A stretch of DNA of 64,000 bases from Lepeophtheirus salmonis (GCF_016086655.4 NC_052132.2:5396805-5460804), one strand, 5' to 3'; numbered from the stretch's first letter, positions 45,261 to 56,554 are shown. The notes: generated by a model not told the origin, from the letters alone. A program made the numbers and translations.

Positions 45261-46286
45261 TTAATCAAGAAGGGTTTTTGTTAGGGGATTTTTCTTTGAA
45301 AAATATCAAATAATCATCTGTTGTCTAGTCTAACTATAATCCAAATTTGGTCTATTTATTTCATACCAGTAAAGAAAAATGAGCAATTTTTTTAGGGATC
45401 GCTCACATATCTTAAGATAACATTAACAAACGCTTCCGACAATTTTTTATGTATATTTACAAATTTCATTACTTGTTTGATAGGCACTTGGAATATTACA
45501 ATTAGGATTATGTAGTCGTTTTTAGGACAAAAAATTGATGGATGGATGATTCCTGAAGATGAGCGAGAGTGGATTATTACGGCCTAAGGGGCTTTTTTTC
45601 AGTTCATGAGTAATAATCAAGCTGGATCTTGAAATATTTTGAATGATTTTGTAATTAGAGAACCCAGAAAGAATAATATTCAGTCTGAGGGTGCTTTTGA
45701 TTTGTATCAAATGTCGAAATTAATTGATATATTCAAAAAACCAGAGTATCATTTCACGACCCAACCCAACGAGCTTTAAGGATTTCTGAGGTCTGACATA
45801 TATATATGTGTACAAGTTGCAACCAAAAAATAAGAAATGAGGGCCTTTAGTTTTTGGAATGAGAATAATGGAGTAATTAATAGTCCATGGATGATCGATA
45901 TATTAGTGATGTGATTTTTAGCTATTTTACAAATCAGTTAAGTATTCATATTCTGCGATACATTTAATTTAATTCATTCATCCTTGTTAAAATTTCTTTG
46001 GTTTCACCCATTGAAACTAACGCAGTCATCGAGTAGGATCAATTAAAAATTCTACTTATATATATATATAAGTTCTATGGAGTCCTCTTTATTTTAAATA
46101 CCAAAGGTAATTGCTCAACAACTTATTGATGAACATCTACTTTTCTGTGACACGAAGACATAAACTCAACAAAATGAGTTTTAGATAATGAATTCAATAA
46201 CCTTAAAACTACAATAGACAATGTTAGATTCGCTAGATTGCAATTTAATTTACAAATTAACTAATAATGTCAAGAGTATGCATAAA
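45261..46286. other. Intergenic, no gene seen
   Basis: AT-rich. TA runs lie near 46060-46070 and 46319-46332. Nothing else was recognised. Confidence 0.3.
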
Positions 46287-46292
46287 TTTATT
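46287..46292 (-). terminator. Poly(A) signal of PCNA
   Basis: AATAAA on the minus strand, about 75 bp after the PCNA stop codon. Confidence 0.55.
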
Positions 46293-46367
46293 GGTCAAAA
46301 TATGATAAAAGTTGAGGGATATATATATATTTATGGGGAGATATTAGAAATAAAAGAGATTGTTTGT

Positions 46368-47212
46368 TTAGCTGTCGTCATCTTCGATCTTGGGTGCAAG
46401 GTAGTAACGAATGTGCCCAATATCTCCAATAGCATACTCTACAACGAGAGGTACATCAGGACTCATGGAGAGTGTTACACGAGGAGAAAGACAGGTTGCT
46501 TTGGTAAACATATTGAGATAGTTACAGGCGAAAGTGAGAGAGACGGGCTCTTGCATTTCAACGCTGACTGCTTCGTCCTCCTTATCAACAGAGGCTGTCT
46601 GCGCAAGTTTGATGTTTCCTACTCCAATATCACCGGCTGAAGAGAATTTGACGCCCTCTTTGGTCACACAGATGAGGAGCGACTCCCCAAATTGTGAGAG
46701 ATCCTTGACAACGCGGGAAAATTCAGTGGATGGCATGCGAACGACTGCGGCGTAGTCCGTATCAGGGATCCCTAAGGAAATGAAAAGAATAAGGATTGAT
46801 GCAAGATGAGAACCAGAAGAGGAGACTTACCGAGATGCTCCGCATCCAGATTCATCAGTTTCATTTCATAGTCGGAGACACGATCCCCATTGGGAGATTC
46901 AAACACGAATGACACAGAGTCTGGACTCATGTCTTGGGCTTTAAGTGTGATGACATCATTGTTGGAGGCACATTTGAGGATCTTGGCCATGGAAGTCAAA
47001 TTCATACCCAGACTTAGTTGTCGGTCACATCGGAATTTGTCAAAACCTTCGGCACGAAGGGAAACACTCACGAGGGACACGTGAGAGTTGTCCATGGCTT
47101 GTAGAGTGATCCCGGAATCTGCTGCATCCCATGTAGCCTCACTGAGGAGATCCTTGAGGGATTCCAACACTTTTTTCAATAAATTCCCTTGAACGAGACG
47201 GGCCTCAAACAT
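46368..47212 (-). CDS. PCNA: Proliferating cell nuclear antigen (261 aa, 2 exons)
   Basis: PCNA is the trimeric sliding clamp that holds DNA polymerases delta and epsilon, FEN1 and ligase on DNA in the nucleus. Exon 1 is 46831-47212 and exon 2 is 46368-46771. Removing the 59-bp intron (donor GTAAGT, acceptor TTTCCTTAG) rejoins a split glycine codon in the interdomain connecting loop (MNLDAEHLG/IPDTDY). The result is exactly 261 aa, the usual animal length. N-terminal domain: MFEARLVQG, DSGITLQAMDNSHVSLVSV, RCDRQLSLGMNLTSMAKILK. C-terminal domain: GNIKLAQT, VPLVVEYAIGDIGHIRYYLA, ending PKIEDDDS. Lys165 aligns with human Lys164, the ubiquitin/SUMO site. The start is MFEARL at 47212; an upstream in-frame ATG (MITR) is ignored because family members begin MFEARL. 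No partner genes lie beside it. Confidence 0.97.
46772..46830 (-). other. 59-bp intron of PCNA
   Basis: On the minus strand it runs from GTAAGTCTCC to TTTCCTTAG, phase 1. It has no stop codon before the acceptor in the exon 1 frame, so a naive ORF runs on into it. Confidence 0.9.
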
Positions 47213-47507
47213 TCTGGTGATCAATTATTGTAAGTGAAAATAAACTAAATGATTCTCCTTCTCAGTTCTGTATTTATGATGTACTGCTCCTGCTTTACCG
47301 CCACTTACAGTTTCCTATCCTTTTTCCTTTTTTTGTAGTAGTTATAGATTGAAAAATCTTTTACTGTAGCATACATTCAAGGCTTGCCTTTCAAACTCAA
47401 TGTAGTCCTCATTCTTTCACGAGTTTCCCGCTTAATTTTTCCCTCCAACTTCTTTTGTACATAGTCTTATGGATTTTTTAAAGTAAATCAAAAGGTTGGT
47501 TGTATTA

Positions 47508-47513
47508 TTTATT
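47508..47513 (-). terminator. Poly(A) signal downstream of orphan exon
   Basis: AATAAA on the minus strand, 50 bp beyond the stop at 47563. Confidence 0.35.
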
Positions 47514-47562
47514 TTATCTAAAGGACTCAAGGGACCAAAAGAAGATGGATGGAATCGACTTC

Positions 47563-47781
47563 TTACTGATGATTCGCCTCAAGAAATTTTCTAATTTCGA
47601 ATTGATATTCTACGAGGGACGTCATGATGCATGCAAATTCATCCCAAGAAAAGTACCAGGCTTCATTAGAGAGTAGAGTGGACTCCTTCTTTGGGAAGGA
47701 AATGCCAGGATTGAAACAATGAAGAGATCCATTCACGATAAGGTTGCCAACTCTCGGAAAAATAAAAAAGGGACACCTCAT
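47563..47781 (-). CDS. Unidentified coding-like fragment, possibly a 3'-terminal exon
   Basis: I do not recognise this protein. The minus-strand frame ends SWDEFACIMTSLVEYQFEIR then KFLEANHQ and a stop, and has the residue mix of real coding sequence (LHCFNPGISFPKKESTLLSN). The composition is richer in GC than the flanks. A poly(A) signal follows 50 bp downstream, as for a last exon. The upstream part (MRCPFFIF) overlaps a GTTGGCAACC-type, transposon-like stretch, so the exon probably begins inside. A donor-like CA/GTAAGA also lies at the stop codon. No upstream exon could be found, and PCNA starts 350 bp downstream. It may be a terminal exon, a retrocopy fragment or a transposon-captured piece. 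Confidence 0.3.
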   Translation of the reverse strand: MRCPFFIFPRVGNLIVNGSLHCFNPGISFPKKESTLLSNEAWYFSWDEFACIMTSLVEYQFEIRKFLEANHQ

Positions 47782-48989
47782 TGGCAGGGTCGGCTGACCC
47801 GATTCCCTTCACCTGTCCTTTCGCTGTGATTTTTTAACTATTTGACCCTGTATTGAATTAGTTGCATATTTTTGAGCGACATGAATACATGGAAAACAAA
47901 TTATTATCCCGTGATTTACTTAAATAATAAACAAAATCAACTGAACAAATTAGCAGGTTTCTTCAACAGAAACCTGTCTTGCTTACCTAAAGCTGCATAT
48001 ATTAATATAAACAATAGATCGGAAGTCGATCATCCTTCCTAAAATCCAATAGCATTTTATTGACTCATTGTGTTTAAAACTCAGTATTACAGTACATAGT
48101 ACGTCCCATTTCAGTTCAATATGGGACGATTCCGTTTTTCAAGGGACGGGTAGTAAACCTAATTCATCTATTAATAATTTCGTATATCAATAGTAATTAT
48201 CCTTGCCATACGTCAGACGTATTGCGATTTGTCCGCTTCAGCGGACCAAAAAATAACAAACCTTAGTAGCCAACCTTTCACCGATCCACCCAAAAGGAAG
48301 CTAGAATAATTATTTTCAAAATTGAACATGGAATACATTTTCCAACAAATTATAGTTCAATTCAATGAATAAATGATTCTGATTAATCCTTTGGAGACAC
48401 CACAAATTGTACTTAATCAGTAGCCAAAATTCACCGCCACATTTATAGAATTAGGAAATTAATAAATTATATTGTTGGACAATATTTGGGCCAAATTAAG
48501 TCACATAGATAAAATGGAGGGTTTAAACTACAGTTAACACTCTCGGGTATCTCAATTTATCCAAGAAGTTAGAATTCAAACCCTATAATTAATCGTAATA
48601 TCTTTTTTAATTTTTGCCTGTCAATTTATAAATATAAATGATTGAACATTTGAATATATGATTCGTTTTTTCCAACTAAACCTCAACGAGTAGGCGACAT
48701 TGAAAAAATACGTTGCAGCCAAGATTAATAGAAATACTTTTAACATTGATTGCAGTCAGTAAAGATGGGCTGTTTGCTCAAATAAATTACTATTTTGAGA
48801 TTAGAAAAGGAAAATAGTTGGTGGATATTCCACTTTTTTTCTTTCTTCTTGTTTCCTTAATTATTTATTAACATTTCTTCTGTACAACATCTCCCTCTAA
48901 TAAAGACATAGTTTGCCGCTTACCTTAATGCAATATTGAATATAATTAATTTTATTAGTCAAATGCCTTAAAAAAGTTCCCCCTCCGCC
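47782..48989. repeat. Repeat-bearing spacer with reverse R3 fragment
   Basis: 48295-48440 is a reverse R3 piece (GGAAGCTAGAATAATTATTT, TGATTAATCCTTTGGAGACA, CACAAATTGTACTTAATCAG). CGTCCCATTTCAG and GGGACGATTCCG near 48103-48135 look like remnants of another element. CCAAGATTAATAGAAATAC at 48719 resembles the 314-bp MITE terminus. Confidence 0.4.
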
Positions 48990-49480
48990 TGGATTGCATT
49001 TAATGGGATCTCCATCTATCAATTTTCCCTCGGAGTTCATATTTTCCTATTTGGATATCCTTGCAATACGCCTTCTGATCCTCTCTTCATGTTCTGTTCA
49101 AGGTGTCTCGTCTCTGTGTGCCTCAATTTATGGATCTCATCCTCTTTATTGGAAGGATTGTTGATTGTACAGATACCCCTTCCCTTTCAAGGTCTATGAT
49201 AGTGACTTCTGACCTCGTGAATTATTGCCTCTATGTTCAAAAATACATAAATTCCTCTAAATCTTCTGTGGAATAATCGTATACTGCTATAAGAACAAGT
49301 GAGTTCCATAAAAGACAGAATAATCCACTGAAAGCCCAAGAAAGGAACAGAAAGAGTTCAGTTTCTATCCACTGCTCCTTCATTGAAATTCTGTAGTTAT
49401 TTTGTCCTTAAGTCCACTCTGCTTCGTATGGAATTAATTAAAGGTAATTTTAAGGATTTTAATGTGTATTTGAAGTATGA
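48990..49480 (-). repeat. Dispersed repeat R8, reverse copy
   Basis: ATACGCCTTCTGATCCTCTC, ATGGATCTCATCCTCTTTAT, CTATGATAGTGACTTCTGAC and CTTAAGTCCACTCT are reverse complements of blocks in 38780-39140. Confidence 0.5.
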
Positions 49481-49514
49481 TAGGAAGAAGTTGATTTTAT
49501 TTGTAAGTGTTAGC

Positions 49515-49830
49515 CATTAGTTTTTAATTACTCATTCTATAACATATAATATTAGTGACTTTAAGGGAAGAAATTTAGACGATATCAATGTTAGTAGATC
49601 TATAATATAGAAATACGAAAGTTATGAGTTTTACGAAGTAAATCAAGTATTTGAAAATTTTGACTACTTTTCATATTAACTGTTCTAGTGTAATTTGAAA
49701 TATAGAAGATTCTCATTTCTATAATAGAATTACGTGATATTCTCTCTCCCAAAACCGTAACTTTAATCAATAGTACCATATGTCTCGCTCCCGCTTTTTA
49801 CACGTACTTGCCCGAAGCCCATCCCTAAAC
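49515..49830 (+). repeat. Dispersed repeat R10, copy 2
   Basis: ATCTATAATATAGAAATACG, TCTAGTGTAATTTGAAATAT, TACGTGATATTCTCTC and CTTGCCCGAAGCCCATCCCT are colinear with 1630-1870. Confidence 0.55.
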
Positions 49831-50166
49831 CTAACTCTAACTCAAATATCAACTCAATGTGAAGTACTTTAAATCCATACGAAAAATGTGCGCGTCTTCG
49901 TTTTTTATTTTTGGCTGTAAAGTACTTTTGAAATCACTAAGAGTGTGAGGATTTGTTTCCTTTAATACAAGATCAATTAATTATTAATGCTTAAAAGGGA
50001 CATAAATAATAGTTATGTACTTTATAAGCGTTTAAAAAAGTAATTTATTATCAGAAGTATATAATAGAAAGCGGAAAATGCATTTTAATTAAGAGTTGGT
50101 TATTTGTTCTGTCTGTCAGAAGGAAATTCAGAAGGACAACTTTAATGATCTAGAGTTAATCTCAAC

Positions 50167-50738
50167 AAGAATTACCCCAGCTGCAAGTATCAAGTGAAGA
50201 TTGATCATAAGAAGCAGAAAATATTGAACTTTGCAGTAAAGAAAACTTCCTCTGCAACATCCTCATCTTCAGTCACTGCTAATTCTTGTCCAGAGTACCT
50301 TGCTCCAGTTGAAGCCTCACTGCCTGAACCAAGATCTGAACAGTCTGTTTCTGCTGAAGAGAAAGTTGCTGCAGACACAGAAAATAAAGGGGACTCATCA
50401 AATTACCCCCAGTGGGCGGACTTCTCCTGGAATAATACTTCCTAATCTCGATATCGGGCCCATTTTCTCTCCTGAGCAGCTCTCTGTAGTCAACATATAA
50501 TATTCCCTCTGCAGAGGACTCTGAGACTAACGACAATGACCAAATAGATGATAAGAGCAAGACTGAGGAGACGGAGTTTTTGGACGTTGGACAGGAGTAA
50601 CCCGACGTCTTCACGAGCCATCTAGATTGCCCGATACTTACTGGGCGGGAGCCACAGTGGAAGGACATCCAGACCAGAACCAGAGCGAAGACTGAGCGGG
50701 AAGCTGTGCCACAGCCCAAGTTACAAATATAAAATCTT
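50167..50738 (+). pseudogene. Broken Ser/Glu-rich ORF, possible transposase N-terminus
   Basis: The open frame with KIDHKKQKILNFAVKKTSSA then SSSSVTANSCPEY continues to 50445. A second block in another frame (SAEDSETNDNDQIDDKSKTE; FTSHLDCPILTGREPQWKDI) follows after frameshifts and a stop. KKQKIL-F-KK followed by an acidic, serine-rich stretch resembles the leader of hAT/ZMYM-like transposon proteins, but no zinc finger or catalytic block follows. GC content is higher than the surroundings. The identity is a guess. Confidence 0.3.
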
Positions 50739-50754
50739 CAGATAGATGAAAAGT

Positions 50755-50915
50755 ACAAAATGTTCAATCAGGTTTTGAATATAATTGAATTTATTTAGGA
50801 AATAATGTTCACTACTCAGGAATTAAATAATAATGACAGCTGATAAGGGGAAAAAAATCATTCATCAGACCACCAATTCCAAAAAATAAAACAACGGATC
50901 AGCTAAAAAATACAA
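50755..50915 (+). repeat. R1 MITE fragment, 3' end
   Basis: TCAATCAGGTTTTGAATATA, GTTCACTACTCAGGAATTAA, ACCACCAATTCC and GGATCAGCTAAAAAATACA. Confidence 0.5.
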
Positions 50916-50929
50916 TGGATTTTCAGCAC

Positions 50930-51740
50930 TGCAAATGTATGTGTGCTTGGGTGTCCGGGAATCATATCCAAAACAATGAATATATTTTACTGAATTTTTT
51001 TTGCCTTTAAGGCCAAGGAGGCCATTAAATCGCATTTCTCTAAAAACTAATTTTTAGACTTATTATCACACTGCATGTTGGTATGTATCTTTGCACACTT
51101 TAAAAAAAAATACTATTATTATAAGGCTTAAGGAAGAAGAAAAAATGAAGACATAATAAAACAAAAGATTTTTGATAACAATATGGAAGTTGAACGAACG
51201 ATAGTATAAGTTCTATTTGAATATTTTTTCTTCTCTAAGCCTTATAATTTTCTTTTAAAAAAAGTGTCCAAAGATTAAACCAACATGCAAAGAGAATAAT
51301 TTATAGAATGTTACAAACTTTTTTTATATAGGTATATGAAGCAAAAGAGTTCAGTATTAATTTTAATTTTGTTTATATCCCGGGCAAACCTACTCTATCT
51401 CCTTTAAAAAAAACTGCAAACATGCAGCGAGAATAATTCTTAAAAATTTAAGAGCTTTATTTTTGTTTTAAATGAAGAAAAAAAGTTCAAAATTATTTTC
51501 AATTTAATAATTTCCCGAACAACGCCAGACTACTCCAGTGTATATATTAAATGCAAATATTTCTGTGTTTGTCCGGTAATTACGCCCAATCCAATGAATG
51601 GATTTTTCTAAAACTTTTCATGTAGCCTCTTAGGGCGCCAAAAATAGGTTTCATAACCATTTTTTGGACTTCAAGGGCATGTCGGCCTTAAAATAGCATT
51701 TTTCTAAAAAAAAGTTTTTTTTTTACACGAAGACCTATTC
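50930..51740. repeat. Decayed Helitron-like sequence
   Basis: Blocks such as GTGTGCTTGGGTGTCCGGGA / CTGTGTTTGTCCGGTAATTA and CCAAAACAATGAAT / CCAATCCAATGAATGG repeat. CCCGGGCAAACC and CCCGAACAACGCCAGAC resemble Helitron 3' ends (compare 20223-20240). The boundaries are unclear. Confidence 0.35.
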
Positions 51741-52170
51741 TATAGTCCATTGAAAACCCTCATTTTTGAATTTGAGTAATTAATCATGGAGCTGTGGAAA
51801 GGTGAAATATTTTGTCAGAATGTGTAGTTTTGGAGGTGTAACTTGAAAGATTGGTCTAAAAGCAATTATCAATTAGGATTCAATTTGGTCGAAGAAAGCG
51901 CTAATTAATTTTATATTGAATTTCCTTCTATTCTTTTCATATCTAACTTGGAATCCCATATTTCCATTATTAGTGAGTATGGAAGAAGTACGACCTATTA
52001 TTAAATTTCATTAAAGGAAGATATTTTTTGAGAGAGTATCAATATATGGTCGGTTCCTTCATAGTTAATCTTAATTCGCTTTTATTAGAGGTGAGCGTCT
52101 CGTGATGAGCTTTTTTTAATCTATAGATTACTTTACACTAGCTAATAAAGTAATTCATGTTTCACCTAAA

Positions 52171-52202
52171 GCAGGTGTCACCAAGCATTTTTTACTGCGG
52201 CC
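52171..52202 (+). repeat. hAT-like terminus
   Basis: GCAGGTGTCACCAAGC followed by ATTTTTTACTGCGGCC has the wording of a hAT-type end. No partner was found. Confidence 0.35.
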
Positions 52203-52445
52203 ATGATAACTGAAAGAATGAAGAGTGGAGGCCACATAATCATAATGTTCAATACTTGGATGCTCTTGCAGGTGCAACATTTACAAAAAGTATATATTTC
52301 TCGAAATGCATGGAACATACCGAAGGTAATCATTAGTTATGTACAAGATAATACTTATAAAATATACTACAACTATAATAAATTGAAGGGATATAGCAAT
52401 CAATATCTTAAATTTAAATTTTATAACAAAGTTTTGGGTTCCATA

Positions 52446-52454
52446 CGTTATATC
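52446..52454 (+). repeat. Left 9-bp target-site duplication of foldback element
   Basis: CGTTATATC, identical to 53064-53072. Confidence 0.75.
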
Positions 52455-53063
52455 GGTAGTAAGTCAAAACGTCAGCAGACAAATTGCCGAATGGACGAAA
52501 TGTCAAATGGACACAACATCGACCGTACAAACCGTCGACCGACAGAATGTCGACCGACAAATATTACATTTCAAAATATGAAAAACTGTTTCTACGATAT
52601 TTCACTCCAAACATTTCCATCCCGAGATATTTACCACACCACCCCTACATAAAAAAAAACAGTAAGGAACCCTTAAAAACCCCCATTTATACATAGAAGT
52701 TTGGGGCTATTTCGGGTACCACCGGCCTCAAAATGAGATGAAACAAAAAACAGTCTTAAATTTCCGTGGCGGTAGGTTTCATCCCATTTTGAGACACGTC
52801 GGTAACTGAAAATAGCCCCAACATGTATAAGGGGGATTGGGAGGTCCCCTTGCTGATAGTTTATATAGGAATGGTTCTGCTGGGTAAAGTTTTAGGTGGG
52901 AAATGTATGAATGGGATATATCGCAACAACATTTAGAGTAGTCTTTTATTTTATATTCTACGGTCGACCTTCTGTCAGTCGACGTTTTGTCTGATCGACG
53001 TTTTGTCTATTCGACGTTTTGTTTGTCAACATTCTGTCGGTCGACGTTTTTTTCCCAGGTACC
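52455..53063. mobile_element. Foldback (MULE-like) element, 609 bp
   Basis: The ends are inverted: GGTAGTAAGTCAAAACGTC on the left, and GGTACCTGGG followed by AAAACGTCGACCGACAG on the opposite strand at the right. Both arms contain arrays of a roughly 14-bp word (GTCGACGTTTTGTC-like on the right, complementary words on the left). The interior is also an inverted repeat: TTTGGGGCTATTTCGGGTAC with CCTCAAAATGAGATGAAAC is mirrored by GGTTTCATCCCATTTTGAGA and GAAAATAGCCCC. The whole element can therefore fold back. The 9-bp duplication CGTTATATC lies exactly at both ends; that size is typical of Mutator-like transposons. It encodes nothing. Confidence 0.75.
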
Positions 53064-53072
53064 CGTTATATC
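53064..53072 (+). repeat. Right 9-bp target-site duplication of foldback element
   Basis: CGTTATATC, in the same reading frame as the left copy. Confidence 0.75.
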
Positions 53073-53870
53073 AATCAAATTCAAGATACATTTTTATACA
53101 CGGATGATACAAAAATCATCTGTTCTGGTTTAAACGCTGTCAATGATGTCTATACCAAATTTATTAAGTGGAGTGTTACTTTGAGAATTCCTATAAATGT
53201 AAATAAATGTGTCCTCCTTCCTTTCCCCAAAAAAGAGTTCATCCATCCAAATCTTAAGGTTGTAGATGATTTCTTATGCTTATGAATTTGCATCTCTCGT
53301 GATCTGAAATTTAAGAGGCATATACACTATATTATAAGGAAGGCCAATTGAAACTTGTGAATTATTATAAGAAGATTCAAAACTTGTGACCCTTCGTCTA
53401 TGGTAAACCTTTATAAACTTTATGTCCTCCCGATTTTAATGTATGGATCTGAGATATGGTATCCTTCAAGAAACTACTTGATTAAGTCCTTAGAAAAGGT
53501 GCAAGCCAGGATTGTGTCATTTTTTCTATCATTGGGAGATAACGAGAACTATGAATGCAAGATAAAAAGACTAGGCCTAATCTCTTTGTCTCATTAACGC
53601 GCTATTAAAGATATAATTACGCTCCACCGAATTAAAAAAAAGAAAGAGAGAACTATCTTCCCACCCTGGATAGTAAAAAATGGCTATCTCTTCCACAAAA
53701 CGAGACTCTCCACTCAAAACACCCTCTACCGACCAAAACCAAAGATTGACATCTTTAAGAATAGTTTCTATTATAGATTGACAATTCTCTGGAATACAAT
53801 ACCTTTTTATTTTCGCGAGGGAAGTGAGGCTGACCTCAAGCAATTTTTAGTTCATTCTTTTTTTGTGTGA
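53064..53870 (+). pseudogene. LINE reverse-transcriptase remnant (3' part)
   Basis: Translation gives RYINQIQDTFLYTDDTKIIC, with the YTDD form of the reverse-transcriptase active site. The palm and thumb follow (WSVTLRIPINVNKCVLLPF; LYKLYVLPILMYGSEIWYPS; LIKSLEKVQARIVSFFLS), and a C-terminal tail ends at 53870. The LPILMYGSEIWYP...LEKVQ pattern is typical of CR1/Jockey-type non-LTR elements. In-frame stops occur after FLCL, in the following segment and after ISLSH, so it is dead. The 5' part of the element, including most of the polymerase fingers, is not recognisable upstream. Confidence 0.75.
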
Positions 53871-54352
53871 CACGTATATGTAGTTATATTCTTTACATTT
53901 GTAGTTTACTTTATTATTAATTTTTTTTTCTTTCCACTGTCACGTTAATTTTAAAATATGTTTATGATAAATTATAAACTTTTATTATGAATGATTATTT
54001 TTATATTTTCTAAGCCCTAAATATAAGTAAACATTCATAGGCCGCTGGTTGAAAAAAAATTGGATTTTATTTTTGGGAGGGGCTCTTCTTTTTTAGTTTA
54101 AAAAAATTGAGACATTTTAGCGTAAATTTTTTTTTATAATTAATTTTTTTTCTTTGATAAAACGATACTTTTATATAATGTGAAGATAAAAATACGCCAA
54201 ACATTGTAGCGTGCCACAGTGACGCAGCCATCATCTACACCATATCAAAGTGCCCTAAAGTGGAGTGGTGTATGCGTCGTCGTATGTCAAAGAAACGGGT
54301 GCGTTATGCTGCCCTTAGATGATTAAGTATCATTAGCATACATCTAATTCCG
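53871..54352. other. Intergenic, no gene seen
   Basis: T-rich sequence after the LINE tail. A small GC-richer patch at 54200-54330 was not identified. Confidence 0.3.
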
Positions 54353-54775
54353 GTGTGTTTTTTAGCTGACCCGTTAATTTTGTAATTGGTAGTGAAAAGA
54401 TCTTATTTTCCTTAGCAGTTGACATTATTATTTAATTCCGGAGTGGTGAACATCTTTTCCTAAATAGGCAGATTCAAATATATTCAAACCCTGATTGAAC
54501 GTTCGTGTGTGCTCATAAAAGACGGAACAGAACCCTAAGGATTTTTGGCAGAGATATAATTGTAACTATAATTGTTGGACTCAGAGTAGAATTGTGGATC
54601 AACATCGGAGTAAAACTAGTAAATGTCATTGTTTATATCCTTTTTTCCTTCCTCTCTCGTGTCAGAGCTGATTCATGAAACGTCATGAGTATTATTCTTT
54701 CTCTCTTCCTAAACCTTTTTCGAATTGTTGGGGTTACCATGTTATTTTTTTTTTTTTACATGCCCATTGGTCACT
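54353..54775 (-). mobile_element. R1 MITE, nearly full copy
   Basis: It starts GTGTGTTTTTTAGCTGACCC and runs through AATTGGTAGTGAAAAGATC, GGAGTGGTGAACATCTTTTC and GTTGGACTCAGAGTAGAATT to GGTTACCATGTT, a T-run and ACATGCCCATTGG. It is colinear with 32518-32941; the right terminus is degraded. Confidence 0.55.
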
Positions 54776-55429
54776 GATTTTAACCTTTGGTCATTAGACT
54801 ATCTAAGCGGGAGAGGATACTTTCGAAGGAAAATGACAGAAATAGTAAGTTACCATGAACTCGTAAATAACTTTAATCTGACTACTGCTTTGGAAATAGT
54901 GGTACGTTATATTATTCGATACTGGAAAAAAGTAGTCGGATTAGAGTAATCCATTACTAACTAACGCGTTAGTAGTATCACTGTTCATTAAATATTTGAG
55001 CTAACATTTTACCCATTATTTTAGCTCATACCTTTATAGAGCTCCCAATACAAAATAATTACATCCTAAAAAACCTTAATTATGAAAAGTTCCAATATAC
55101 TTCATAAGCTGTTAATGTTTTGGGGTAAAATAAACGAAAAAATACCTTTGGCGGCTTATTTGTTGTTGCGACTCTTCTGTTATAGCTCTTGAGTGAGCAT
55201 GCTACAAGCTATCCCTAATTTATATTCTTCTTCTTTTTTATCAGTGATTTGTCGCAAGTCAACTCGGCTCATGGAGCTACTCGACCAGTTTTACTAAATA
55301 AAAGTTATATACAGATGGTCTAAAAAAGTTTAAAGTAATTAGTGTAGCTTTATAATTATTGTAATTTATTCAATAACTTTGCTATTATATTGACAAATTA
55401 AGATCTAAAAAATATTTTATTCCTTTAAT

Positions 55430-55740
55430 TTTTGCCTTCCATCAGTATTGGTAGTTTTAAACATACTGAAATATGTACCTTTCAACGTCTACATTAGTAG
55501 TTTGAGTGATCTTTCAGAATCTTGTTAGATGGAGGCATTTTATCCTCAACACCACTGATTATACTTCCAACTTTTTGCATAAATGGAAGATCATAATTAA
55601 GCGATTCTGCAGAAAAATATTCCTAATTTTTTGGAAGATCCAAGGGGAAATATTCTACTGATAATTTTGAGACAAATTGACTCGGTCGTCCAATTGGGTG
55701 TTGTCGGAACCTTTTTCCCTCACATATCCGATCATATAAT
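55430..55740 (-). repeat. Repeat R7, diverged copy
   Basis: CTTTTTGCATAAATGGAAGA, the ATCAGTATTGGTAGT box and CACATATCCGATCAT match 44940-45240. The frame is broken by stops. Confidence 0.4.
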
Positions 55741-56554
55741 CATAACCATTATTACATCATATACATATTTTTACCCCGCCAAAATGAGAGACTAATAAAG
55801 GATGGTTTTTGTAGTTGGAGTTTCCCTCCAAAAATATCATCAAAAGCTTTTGTGTAGTCTAACTAGAATCCAAATTTTCCCTTAGTTTAGAAAAATGAGG
55901 AATTTTCACAAACACAAAGAAGACAAAATGAACAATTTTCCCCAAGAAGAAGATCAATTTGAGCAATTGAGCGATCGAACACAAATCCTACGTCTACTTA
56001 TGAACCTTCACTTCTTTTTATTATGGGAGGTTTTAAGAGATTAAACTTATACAGATATAATGAGTAATATTTGTAATGTGGGCTTTTGACACGGAACACC
56101 CCGGCTCTGAAGTTAATAATATCACATATTAAAAAGTTTCACACAAGGTCTATATATATAATAAGCAGGGATGGGATTTTTATTCAGCGCAAGGGGAAGC
56201 GAGAGCGATACTTTTGGCTAGGGATGTGAAAATTGGCTAAATTGAGGTGAGCGTTAATTTAAAAAAATGAGTACTCTTATTATTTGTGGGTGGCGGCTCA
56301 ATTTCGAAAATTCTAAAGTATCAGCGAGCAAGAAGGACTATAATTTATAGTAATTTCTGTCAGCAGATATCTCGTCTTCTAATGCTATCCTATTTCTTTA
56401 TAGGGGTTTTACATCCCCAATTATGGTACTATTGAACTTAGACCCTTGTTAACATCAGATACTTGCTATACAATTTTTGAGGAAGAAAATGAATTACTGC
56501 AATACCTTCTACATTTCAAATAGTATTAGTTCAGAGAAAATATTATAACCATAT
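55741..56554. other. Intergenic, possible hAT-like piece
   Basis: CAGGGATGGGATTTTT near 56166 resembles a hAT terminus, but no partner or coding sequence was found. Confidence 0.3.

Noticed and set aside
46221..46640. 139-codon plus-strand ORF
   Set aside because: It lies antisense over PCNA exon 2, which is certain from homology.
50279..50719. 146-codon minus-strand ORF
   Set aside because: It opposes the Ser/Glu-rich broken plus-strand frame; its composition (Ser/Leu/Val) is what the antisense of such a sequence gives, and no domain is visible.
52955..53060. GTCGAC-word array as a simple microsatellite
   Set aside because: The complementary array at 52470-52560 and the 9-bp duplication show that it is one arm of a foldback transposon.
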